A stretch of DNA of 64,000 nucleotides from Pseudomonas fluorescens (GTDB lineage: Bacteria > Pseudomonadota > Gammaproteobacteria > Pseudomonadales > Pseudomonadaceae): positions 1 to 64,000 of the forward strand of contig NZ_CABVHQ010000031.1 in NCBI RefSeq assembly GCF_902497895.1. Direction: 5' to 3'. The position numbers were made by a program, and so were the translations under genes. Positions 15,463-21,395 of the stretch are shown here, piece after piece; the first letter of the stretch is position 1, and every line of letters starts with the position of its first letter. The notes beneath the pieces were generated by a model. The model saw only the letters and a list, made by a program, of their open reading frames with translations. It was not told the origin of the DNA and ran no database searches.

Positions 15463-17592
15463 TCAGCCGTTGGGCCCTACTGTCGCAACGATGGTCACTT
15501 GCTTGTTGTCAGGAATTTCCTGATACGCCAACACATGCAAACCCGGGACTGCCAGACGCCCGAACCGCGAGAGCATCGCGCGGACCGGACCTGCGACCAG
15601 CAGTATCACCGGTTGACCTTGCATTTCCTGACGCTGCGCCGCATCGATCAACGAGCGTTGCAACTTCTCGGCCATGCTTGGCTCCAGCAGAACGCCCTCT
15701 TCCTGGCCTTGTCCTGCCTTCTGCAAACTATTGAGCAATATCTGTTCCAACCTTGGCTCAAGGGTGATCACAGGCAGCTCCGACTCAAGCCCTACAATGC
15801 TTTGGACGATGGCACGGGATAATCCGACACGCACCGCGGCAACCAACGCGGCAGTATCTTGACTCTTGTGGGCATTGTTCGCGATGGCTTCGGCGATGCT
15901 GCGGATATCGCGCACCGGCACCTGCTCGGCCAACAGCGCCTGCAGCACCTTGAGCAGTTGCGACAGCGACAGAATGCCCGGCACCAGCTCTTCGGCCAGT
16001 TTGGGCGAACCTTTGGCCAGCAACTGCATGAGTTGCTGGACTTCTTCGTGGCCGATCAGCTCACTGGAGTGTTTGTAGAGAATCTGGTTGAGGTGGGTGG
16101 CAACCACGGTGCTGGCGTCCACCACCGTGTACCCCAGCGATTGCGCCTGGGCACGCTGGCTGACCTCGATCCATACCGCCTCCAGGCCAAAGGCCGGATC
16201 TTTGGTGGTAATGCCATTCAGCGTGCCGAACACCTGCCCCGGATTGATCGCCAGTTCGCGATCCGGATAGATCTCGGCCTCGGCCAGGGTCACGCCCATC
16301 AGGGTCAGGCGGTAGGCGCTGGGTGCCAGGTCGAGGTTGTCACGAATATGTACGGTCGGCATCAGGAACCCGAGGTCCTGAGAGAGCTTCTTGCGCACGC
16401 CCTTGATCCGCGCCAGCAACTGACCACCCTGATTACGGTCCACCAGCGGAATCAGCCGGTAGCCGACTTCCAGGCCGATCATGTCGATCGGCGTCACGTC
16501 ATCCCAGCCCAGCTCCTTGGTTTCCTGGGCGCGGGCTGGCGATGGCAGCAACTCCTGCTGGCGCTGGACCTCTTGCAGCGCCTGGACCTTGACCACGTTT
16601 TGCTTCTTCCAGAACAAATAAGCGCCGCCGGCAGCCAGGGCCGCCATGCTGAGAAAGGAAAAGTGCGGCATGCCCGGCACCAGGCCCATCACTGCCATCA
16701 TGCCGGCGGCCACGGCCAGGGCCTTGGGCGAGGCAAACATCTGCCGATTGATCTGCTTGCCCATGTCTTCGGAACCGGAAGCACGGGTCACCATGATCGC
16801 CGCGGCGGTCGACAGCAACAGTGATGGCAATTGCGCCACCAAACCGTCACCGATGGTCAACAGCGCGTAGACCTTGCCCGCATCGCCAAAGCTCATGCCG
16901 TGCTGGAAGATACCGACCGCCATGCCGCCGATCAGGTTGATGAACAGAATCAACAGACCGGCGATGGCATCGCCGCGCACGAATTTGCTGGCACCGTCCA
17001 TGGAACCGTAGAACTCGGCTTCCTGGGCCACTTCCATCCGGCGCGCCTTGGCCTGGCCCTGATCGATCAGGCCGGCGTTCAAGTCGGCGTCAATGGCCAT
17101 CTGTTTGCCGGGCATCGCATCGAGGGTGAAACGCGCGCTCACCTCGGAAATCCGCCCGGCACCCTTGGTCACCACCACGAAGTTGATGATCATCAGGATC
17201 GCGAAGACCACGATACCGACCACGTAGTTACCGCCGATCACCACCTCACCGAAGGCCTGAATCACCTTACCGGCGGCGGCATGGCCGTCCTGGCCGTGGA
17301 GCATCACCACCCGGGTCGAGGCCACGTTCAGGGCCAGGCGCATCAAGGTCGCGACCAGCAAAATCGTCGGAAACACCGCAAAATCCAGTGGCCGCAAGGC
17401 GTAGACGCAGACCAGCAGCACGACGATCGACAAGGCAATGTTGAAGGTGAAAAACACGTCGAGCAGGAACGGCGGGATCGGCAACATCATCATCGCCAGC
17501 ATCACCAACAGCAACAGCGGCACGCCCAGATTGCCTCGACTGAGGTCCGCCAGGTTGCTGCGAGCACTGTTGACTAACTGAGAGCGATCCAC
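15463..17592 (-). CDS. flhA: Flagellar export gate protein FlhA
   Basis: FlhA is the main transmembrane subunit of the flagellar type III export gate and docks substrates and chaperones. The 709-residue protein has eight predicted membrane helices in the first 330 residues. It contains the conserved loop FAILMIINFVVVTKGAGRIS followed by EVSARFTLDAMPGKQMAIDA (the FHIPEP region), then a large cytoplasmic domain (about 350-700). The start is placed at the GTG at 17592 (read M-DRSQLVNSARSNLADLSRG), which has a GGGACGGGGA ribosome site. The frame continues open to 17712, but those 40 residues look like shadow sequence. Confidence 0.93.
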   Translation of the reverse strand: MDRSQLVNSARSNLADLSRGNLGVPLLLLVMLAMMMLPIPPFLLDVFFTFNIALSIVVLLVCVYALRPLDFAVFPTILLVATLMRLALNVASTRVVMLHGQDGHAAAGKVIQAFGEVVIGGNYVVGIVVFAILMIINFVVVTKGAGRISEVSARFTLDAMPGKQMAIDADLNAGLIDQGQAKARRMEVAQEAEFYGSMDGASKFVRGDAIAGLLILFINLIGGMAVGIFQHGMSFGDAGKVYALLTIGDGLVAQLPSLLLSTAAAIMVTRASGSEDMGKQINRQMFASPKALAVAAGMMAVMGLVPGMPHFSFLSMAALAAGGAYLFWKKQNVVKVQALQEVQRQQELLPSPARAQETKELGWDDVTPIDMIGLEVGYRLIPLVDRNQGGQLLARIKGVRKKLSQDLGFLMPTVHIRDNLDLAPSAYRLTLMGVTLAEAEIYPDRELAINPGQVFGTLNGITTKDPAFGLEAVWIEVSQRAQAQSLGYTVVDASTVVATHLNQILYKHSSELIGHEEVQQLMQLLAKGSPKLAEELVPGILSLSQLLKVLQALLAEQVPVRDIRSIAEAIANNAHKSQDTAALVAAVRVGLSRAIVQSIVGLESELPVITLEPRLEQILLNSLQKAGQGQEEGVLLEPSMAEKLQRSLIDAAQRQEMQGQPVILLVAGPVRAMLSRFGRLAVPGLHVLAYQEIPDNKQVTIVATVGPNG

Positions 17593-17652
17593 CGGTATTC
17601 CCCGTCCCTTGAAGCAAACTTTTGACGCCGAAAGCAGGCGCAATGCCGCTAC

Positions 17653-17668
17653 TGCAAGAAGCCTTCCA
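17653..17668 (-). promoter_or_regulatory. Possible sigma-54 promoter of flhA
   Basis: On the minus strand TGGAAGGCTTCTTGCA keeps the GG-N10-GC core of sigma-54 promoters and the TTGCA of the -12 element, but the -24 element lacks the usual CAC. It lies 60 bases upstream of the flhA GTG. In P. aeruginosa flhA is FleQ/RpoN dependent, which fits, but the match is only moderate. Confidence 0.4.
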
Positions 17669-17721
17669 ACTTTTGTGTCAGCGGGAAACGGGGTAGTGAG
17701 ACTTTGAGACAAACACCTTAC

Positions 17722-17857
17722 TTGTGGCGAGGGGGCTTGCCCCCGCTCGGCTGCGCAGCAGTCGTAAACTCGGCCGATGCGTTCTACCTGAATGATCGCG
17801 GGGGACTGATTTTAGGGCCGCTGCGCGACCCAGCGGGGGCAAGCCCCCTCGCCACAA
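17722..17857. repeat. REPIN-like inverted repeat upstream of flhA
   Basis: The arm TTGTGGCGAGGGGGCTTGCC at about 17722 is mirrored by an arm ending CAAGCCCCCTCGCCACAA at 17857. Inner arms with GCTGCGCAGC-type sequence lie between them. A remnant of the right arm, CCCTCGCCACAATTAATCAC, recurs at about 20387, which shows that the sequence was duplicated together with the downstream module. Confidence 0.75.
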
Positions 17858-18039
17858 ATTATCACCAGACAGAAAAATCTCGCTAACTGACAGGTAGTGA
17901 GACAGGGAAACAAGCAATACGGAGAAGAATTTTCCGACGGGCTTTGAGGCTTGCTTTGGCGCAAGTCGGCGGATAATCTTCCCAAGTCGCTGCAAAATCA
18001 GCGATCGGGTTTCGCAGCCCAGGTCAACTCTAGGCGCAC

Positions 18040-18071
18040 AGCGTCCACCGTCCGAAAGCAGACGCTTTTTT
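18040..18071 (+). terminator. Terminator-like hairpin inside leader A
   Basis: AGCGTC (18040-18045) pairs with GACGCT (18061-18066) and is followed by a run of T residues to 18071. Copy B has GCGCC/GGCGC at the matching place with seven T residues, so a U-A pair has been replaced by a C-G pair. The strand GCGTC can alternatively pair with the preceding GGCGC (18033-18037), which gives an antiterminator option. Confidence 0.7.
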
Positions 18072-18092
18072 ATGTCTGTCATTTCGTGTTAT

Positions 18093-18167
18093 GGCGGTTG
18101 TGCGTGGGAGACTTTCGGGTCTGCCGGGTTCCTAGAGTCCCGGTCTGCGAACCCGCGCACAGCTGCC
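18093..18167 (+). ncRNA. CI/C4-like antisense RNA core, copy A
   Basis: An outer 12-bp helix joins GGCGGTTGTGCG (18093-18104) to CGCACAGCTGCC (18156-18167) with two G-U pairs, extended by GGG/CCC (18106-18108 with 18152-18154). Inside are a hairpin with a UUCG tetraloop (AGACT-TTCG-GGTCT, 18109-18122) and a hairpin CCGGG-N10-CCCGG (18124-18143). The single-stranded seqB, CTGCGAA, follows next to the closing stem. Size and shape fit the C4 antisense RNA class (Rfam C4) and the roughly 70-nt P4 CI RNA, both from memory. Processing out of the leader is inferred, not seen. Confidence 0.65.
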
Positions 18168-18198
18168 ACCCTATTTTCGTTTCGCAGCGAACCGTGGC

Positions 18199-18219
18199 AG
18201 CTCCACTACTCTAGGAGCT
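18199..18219 (+). promoter_or_regulatory. Shine-Dalgarno-covering hairpin, copy A
   Basis: AGCTCC (18199-18204) is complementary to GGAGCT (18214-18219), which contains the ribosome site of the gene starting at 18225. The stem has 6 bp and a 9-base loop, and lies 12 bases after seqC. The same stem with a different 13-base loop occurs in copy B. Conservation of the stem against a changing loop supports control of translation initiation. Confidence 0.7.
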
Positions 18220-18224
18220 TCACC

Positions 18225-18587
18225 ATGATCAAAATCACTCCCGATCCCCCCGAAACCGAAAACGTCTCCACCTCCGAATCCATCGACTCGAAAAAACTCC
18301 ACGAGTGCGCACACCGGGCCCCACCCTCCCCGGCCAAGCCACGCTCCAGCGATGATCGCCCCCTGCAAATATTCACCGTCGCCCCCGACATCAACACCCA
18401 AGCCTTGCTGGCCTACGCCTACGAAACCTTCAGCTCCGCCACCACCCTGACCCTGGACCTGTCCGACGACCTCGACGGCAAAGACCGCAACCTAGCCCTC
18501 GCCATCCATCAAATGCTGGAACTGGGGTTGCTGCTGATCGAAAAGGCGCTGGACAACGAAAATCCGCTGAAGCCGCTGGGAGCATAA
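18225..18587 (+). CDS. DUF6124-family small protein, copy A (intact)
   Basis: The 120-residue protein begins MIKITPDPPETENVSTSES and continues with IDSKKLHECAHRA. It ends with an alpha-helical segment, TQALLAYAYETFSSATTLTL then AIHQMLELGLLLIEKALDNE. The pattern of an N-terminal P-x-PPETE and D-S-KKLHxxAxRA followed by a helical domain is that of the Pseudomonas DUF6124 (formerly DUF3077-like) family, usually present in several copies per genome. Function is unknown. The ATG at 18225 has a GGAG site seven bases upstream that is sequestered in a leader hairpin. It is on the plus strand, against the surrounding flagellar genes. A longer in-frame opening to 18072 runs through the structured leader. 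Confidence 0.75.
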   Translation: MIKITPDPPETENVSTSESIDSKKLHECAHRAPPSPAKPRSSDDRPLQIFTVAPDINTQALLAYAYETFSSATTLTLDLSDDLDGKDRNLALAIHQMLELGLLLIEKALDNENPLKPLGA

Positions 18588-18617
18588 AACGTTGAAAACC
18601 ACTGCAGAGCCGCGCCC

Positions 18618-18764
18618 GTAGCAGCTGCCGAGCTCCGCGAGGCTGCGTTCGAGGACGAAGTCCTCGCAGAACCTGCGTATGCGGATTGCCTGACAGAAGG
18701 CGTTGCCTGGTTTTACGACCGCTTCGCGGCCGAACGCAGCCTCGCGGAGCTCGGCAGCTGCTAC
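18618..18764. repeat. Long REPIN with 34-bp perfect arms, copy A
   Basis: The 34 bases from 18618 (starting GTAGCAGCTGCCGAGCTCCG) are exactly complementary to 18731-18764. An inner arm pair, CGAGGAC and GTCCTCG, follows the left arm. It starts about 30 bases after the DUF6124 stop and would act as a strong 3' hairpin on that transcript. The same element follows copy B at 21120-21264, so it is part of the duplicated module. Confidence 0.8.
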
Positions 18765-18880
18765 GAGATTCAGCAGGACGAGCGCGTTATCGTTCATCGT
18801 CGGATCGTTGCCCGGAGCTTGCTCGGCTCCCACATTGATCTGTGTTGACCACAAATCTTGCAGCAAGTCACTATCCCATA

Positions 18881-18954
18881 TGGGAGCCGGGCTTGCTCGC
18901 AATAAGGCCGAGACTATCACCGCAACTATCAAGTAGCGGGCCGCAAATCGGCAG
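18881..18954. repeat. Direct repeat X, left copy
   Basis: A segment starting TGGGAGCCGGGCTTGCTCGC and ending CCGCAAATCGGCAG is repeated with few changes at 20261-20335. The two copies flank the beta-propeller gene at 19124-20032, so that gene lies between direct repeats. The stretch 18765-18880 between this repeat and the REPIN shows no gene. Confidence 0.7.
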
Positions 18955-19012
18955 ATCCCATTTTATTCGCCCCCAAACCGAGATTTACGCCCGCGCGGGT
19001 GCGTCTATAAAC

Positions 19013-19042
19013 GCTTAACCGGGCTGAAAAACCCGGTTAAGC
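19013..19042. terminator. 11-bp hairpin downstream of the propeller gene
   Basis: GCTTAACCGGG (19013-19023) and CCCGGTTAAGC (19032-19042) form a perfect 11-bp stem with the loop CTGAAAAA. It lies 81 bases beyond the stop of the minus-strand gene at 19124. On that strand only a short AT-rich stretch follows, so it is a weak intrinsic terminator or a 3' stabiliser. Confidence 0.55.
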
Positions 19043-19123
19043 GGCGTGCGCTTACTGAAACGTCAGACCGTCCCAGGGATATTGAGGCTGATTGGGCAGT
19101 GGCGTGATGTTGTTCGAGATTTA

Positions 19124-20032
19124 TTAGAGATAGGAGACCCAAATCTCGCCATTATCTGGTCTCGTTTGGATATAGTTCAACTGTCCCCTCTGAGGGTCGA
19201 TAGTGTCGATGTGTTCATAGTCTTTGGTTTCATAGACTTCAATTTTGCCTGATGAAGAATGAAGAAGGAAAAGTCGTTCTCCATCAGCGCTGAAAGACAA
19301 ACCTTTTGGCTCTTTGCCAACGACGATGTCTCTTTTGTAAACGGTATCGCTCAGGGTGTCGATGATGGTAATGGTCTTGTTCTGGTTCGGGTCCCAGTTA
19401 AGGTTATGGCCAAGGTAGAGATAATCCCCGTGTGGGCTGAAAGCCCAGAAAGGGGCAGCGCTTTTAAGAGGGATAAGCGTGGGGGTGCCGCCTTCAGCTT
19501 TGAAGACGTGAATGCTCGGTTCTTCATAGGGGGTGCGGGCGCCACCGCAATTAACATAGAATTTAGGGCTACCTGATTTTAATGCGGTAGCTCTCGGGTT
19601 TTTTCCAACATCTACATAACCATCTATTGTAAGTGTTTCGCTATTGAAAAACTCCACAGATCCGTTGCCCGACTTTTGCTTGATTGTAACAAGTAGTCGT
19701 TTGCCGTCGGGACTGAGTGTTACATCCATGATATCGCCGCCTGGGGTCTTCTCTTTGTGAATGGCCAGCGTTTCGGCGTTAATTGACAGGATATCCCTAC
19801 TATTGTAGCCATACAGAAACTTGCCGTCGGGGCTGATGGATTTCAAACTCAAACGCCCCAACTGTTCGCTCTCATTGACGACAGCGTCTTTTTCAATGTC
19901 CAGCGTCCGGACTCTACCGTAATCATGGATGTGAAGGTATTGGTTATCCGGACTGAACACGAAGCGGCCGCCTTTAACCAGGCGTATTACTTCGTTGGCG
20001 GTGTTCAGTGTTTTGATGCGAGCCTTTTTCAT
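19124..20032 (-). CDS. YncE-like beta-propeller protein, AT-rich island gene
   Basis: The 302-residue protein has repeated blade motifs with SPDG/SADG turns (FVFSPDNQYLHIHD, SISPDGKFLYGY, TLSPDGKRLLVTI, WAFSPHGDYLYLG, LSFSADGERLFLL) ending in strands. This is the pattern of seven-bladed YncE/lactonase-type propellers. I see no signal peptide (MKKARIKTLNTANEVIRLVK), so it may be cytoplasmic or exported by another route. Base use is clearly AT-richer than in the flagellar genes around it, which suggests horizontal acquisition. It sits between direct repeats (18881 and 20261) in the flhA-flhB gap. Ligand and function are unknown. Confidence 0.75.
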   Translation of the reverse strand: MKKARIKTLNTANEVIRLVKGGRFVFSPDNQYLHIHDYGRVRTLDIEKDAVVNESEQLGRLSLKSISPDGKFLYGYNSRDILSINAETLAIHKEKTPGGDIMDVTLSPDGKRLLVTIKQKSGNGSVEFFNSETLTIDGYVDVGKNPRATALKSGSPKFYVNCGGARTPYEEPSIHVFKAEGGTPTLIPLKSAAPFWAFSPHGDYLYLGHNLNWDPNQNKTITIIDTLSDTVYKRDIVVGKEPKGLSFSADGERLFLLHSSSGKIEVYETKDYEHIDTIDPQRGQLNYIQTRPDNGEIWVSYL

Positions 20033-20260
20033 AATGGCATTTCCTTTGCAAGGTAGTGAAGGTGATATTTCGCTATGGCCAGTGTTTTCTCATGTGTCGA
20101 TGAGGGGGCATTCGGCTCTATTGGCGACAGCTGCATTGTTTGCAAAAACCATCCTGAATGACCGCATGCGAAGTAGCGTATGAGAGGCTTGAGTATGGAT
20201 ATTCAGGTCGGGGGAGGGAACTAGCAGAACTGATAGGTACGGCGAGGGAATTTCAAGATG

Positions 20261-20335
20261 TGGGAGCCGGGCTTGCCCGCGATGAGGCCGGTACTATCAC
20301 CGCAACTATCAAGTATCGCGCCGCAAAATCGGCAG
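20261..20335. repeat. Direct repeat X, right copy
   Basis: This matches 18881-18954 closely, including CTATCACCGCAACTATCAAG. It lies just before the second DUF6124 module. Bases 20033-20260, upstream of the propeller gene, must hold that gene's promoter, but I cannot point to a convincing one. Confidence 0.7.
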
Positions 20336-20547
20336 GTCATTTGCCGCGAGCCCAGCGCTGACCATGAATCAGCAAGCTCCCTCGCCACAATTAATCACCA
20401 GACCTTAGATCTCTGTTAACTGACCCAATCAAGAATTTTCCGACAACTTTTGAAGCTTGCTTTGGCACAAGCCGGCGGATAACCTTCACCAGTCGCTGCA
20501 AAATCAGCGATCGGGTCTGCAAGCCCGCCGGAATAACTAGGCGCATA

Positions 20548-20577
20548 GCGCCCCCATAACAGCTCGGCGCTTTTTTT
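20548..20577 (+). terminator. Terminator-like hairpin inside leader B
   Basis: GCGCC (20548-20552) pairs with GGCGC (20566-20570), followed by seven T residues (20571-20577). GCGCC can instead pair with the preceding GGCGC (20540-20544) in a tight hairpin with loop ATA. The two alternatives exclude each other, as in attenuators. Confidence 0.7.
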
Positions 20578-20592
20578 GTGTCCGTGTTTTAT

Positions 20593-20668
20593 GGTGGCTG
20601 TGCGTGGGAGACCTTCGGGTCTGCCGGGTTCCTAGTTTCCCGGTCTTGCAGACCCGCGCACAGCTGCC
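20593..20668 (+). ncRNA. CI/C4-like antisense RNA core, copy B
   Basis: GGTGGCTGTGCG (20593-20604) pairs with CGCACAGCTGCC (20657-20668); the two differences from copy A (T for C and C for T) keep pairing through G-U or G-C. The inner hairpins are AGACC-TTCG-GGTCT (20609-20622, all Watson-Crick here) and CCGGG-N10-CCCGG (20624-20643). seqB, CTTGCAGA, is then exposed. In the frame reading YGGCAWETFGSAGFL the differences from copy A are all synonymous, so an overlapping old coding frame may also be preserved. Confidence 0.65.
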
Positions 20669-20694
20669 ACCCATCATCTGCAAGTGATGCTGGT

Positions 20695-20719
20695 AGCTCC
20701 TTTTGAAAAACTGGGAGCT
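20695..20719 (+). promoter_or_regulatory. Shine-Dalgarno-covering hairpin, copy B
   Basis: AGCTCC (20695-20700) pairs with GGAGCT (20714-20719), covering the ribosome site of the ATG at 20725. Stem sequence and spacing to the ATG are identical to copy A, while the loop (13 bases, AT-rich) is unrelated. Confidence 0.7.
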
Positions 20720-20724
20720 TCACC

Positions 20725-21089
20725 ATGATCAAAATCACCCCCGCCCCCCCCCCGAAACCGAAAACGTCTCCACCTACAAATCCATCGACTCGAAAAAACT
20801 CCACGAGTGCGCACTCCGGGCCCCGCCCTCCCCGGCCAAGCCGCGCTCCAGCGATGATCGCCCCCTGCAAATATTCACCGTCGCCCCCGACATCAACACC
20901 CAAGCCTTGCTGGCCTACGCCTACGAAACCTTCAGCTCGGCCACCACCCTGACCCTGGACCTGTCCGACGACCTCGAAGGCAAAGACCGCAACCTGGCCC
21001 AGGCCATCCATCAAATGCTGGAATTGGGGTTGTTGCTGATCGAAAAGGCGCTGGATAACGAATATCCAGTGAAGCCGGTGGGGGCATAA
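20725..21089 (+). pseudogene. DUF6124-family protein, copy B, frameshifted at a C10 tract
   Basis: This is a paralogue of the gene at 18225 with the same leader, ribosome site and ATG. Seven codons in there is a run of ten C residues (20744-20753). Compared with copy A this adds two bases, so the ATG frame continues as an unrelated proline-rich product ending near 20952. The family sequence (ETENVSTYKSIDSKKLHECA to the end) is intact in another frame up to 21089. Everything after the tract is well conserved, with only a few substitutions from copy A, so inactivation is recent or reversible. Eight or eleven C residues would restore the frame. Slippage-based phase variation, a plain pseudogene and a sequencing error are all possible. 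Confidence 0.7.
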
Positions 21090-21119
21090 AACGTTGAAAA
21101 CCACTGCAGAGCCGCGCCC

Positions 21120-21264
21120 GTAGCAGCTGCCGAGCCCGCGAGGCTGCGTTCGAGGACGAAGTCCTCGCAGGGCCTGTGTACGCGGATTGCCTGACAGAAC
21201 GCGTTGCCTGGTTTTACGACCGCTGCGCGGCCGAACGCAGCCTCGCGGAGCTCGGCAGCTGCTA
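21120..21264. repeat. Long REPIN, copy B
   Basis: The left arm from 21120 (GTAGCAGCTGCCGAGCCCGC) is complementary to the right arm 21232-21264, with one base missing relative to copy A. It follows the DUF6124-B stop at the same distance as in copy A and marks the right border of the duplicated module. Confidence 0.8.
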
Positions 21265-21273
21265 CGGGCGTTA

Positions 21274-21395
21274 GAGCCAAAAGAGGTATGGACATCAAGA
21301 ATCGCGGCGCAAAAGAGCCAAAAGAGGTGTGAACATCAAGAATCGCGGCGCAAAAGAGCCAAAAGAGGTGTGAACATTAAGAATCGCGGCGCAAA
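21274..21395. repeat. Tandem 41-bp repeat covering the flhB 3' end (three copies)
   Basis: Three consecutive units begin GAGCCAAAAGAGGT at 21274, 21315 and 21356, each ending in GAATCGCGGCGCAAA. The third unit contains the last codons and stop of flhB (21377), so the other two are duplicated flhB tail plus downstream sequence. Units differ at only a few bases. The unit length is not a multiple of three and the extra copies lie beyond the stop, so the protein is not extended. Confidence 0.85.

Larger units (their letters stand above)
17951..18224 (+). ncRNA. Structured leader, copy A: P4 CI / C4-like immunity locus
   Basis: This leader precedes the DUF6124-type gene at 18225. It aligns over its length with a second copy at 20457-20724. 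Elements in order are an identical hairpin TCGCTG-CAAAAT-CAGCGA (17987-18004); seqA, TTTCGCAG (18010-18017), in a loop between GGG and CCC; a terminator-like hairpin (18040-18071); a multi-branched RNA (18093-18167) with exposed seqB CTGCGAA (18145-18151); seqC, TTTCGCAG (18180-18187), in a TTCG/CGAA hairpin; and an SD-covering hairpin (18199-18219). seqB is the reverse complement of seven bases of seqA and seqC. The layout seqA, RNA with seqB, seqC matches phage P4 immunity as I remember it. The promoter was not located with confidence. Confidence 0.75.
20457..20724 (+). ncRNA. Structured leader, copy B: P4 CI / C4-like immunity locus
   Basis: This has the same order of elements as leader A but a different pairing code. 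The hairpin TCGCTG-CAAAAT-CAGCGA is at 20493-20510. seqA is TCTGCAAG (20516-20523), looped between CGGG and CCCG. The terminator-like hairpin is at 20548-20577 and the multi-branched RNA at 20593-20668, with seqB CTTGCAGA (20645-20652). seqC is TCTGCAAG (20677-20684), in a CATCA/TGATG hairpin, and the SD-covering hairpin is at 20695-20719. seqB is the exact 8-base reverse complement of seqA and seqC. All three sites differ from copy A yet stay mutually complementary, which is strong internal evidence that the pairing matters. Confidence 0.75.

Noticed and set aside
17592..17712. 40-residue N-terminal extension of FlhA
   Set aside because: The extension is not like FlhA N-termini and lies over the candidate sigma-54 promoter; the GTG at 17592 has a ribosome site.
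18091..18135. 14-codon leader peptide (ATG to TAG) present in both leaders
   Set aside because: Changes between copies alter its amino acids, while the overlapping YGGCAWETF frame and the RNA pairing are preserved; it has no ribosome site. Kept only as a remark.
18093..18167. tRNA or tRNA-like gene
   Set aside because: The branched shape is superficially cloverleaf-like, but loop sizes, anticodon arm and CCA end do not fit; complementarity to the flanking loops explains the conservation better.
17951..18224. Metabolite riboswitch
   Set aside because: No known aptamer consensus is recognised, and the three mutually complementary sites that change together point to RNA-RNA pairing rather than ligand binding.
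20703..21089. TTG-initiated 128-codon frame that would make DUF6124 copy B intact
   Set aside because: It would start inside the SD-covering hairpin without a ribosome site; the conserved start is the ATG at 20725, which is out of frame because of the C10 tract.
21274..21395. CRISPR array
   Set aside because: The three units are contiguous 41-bp copies without distinct spacers, and no cas genes are present.
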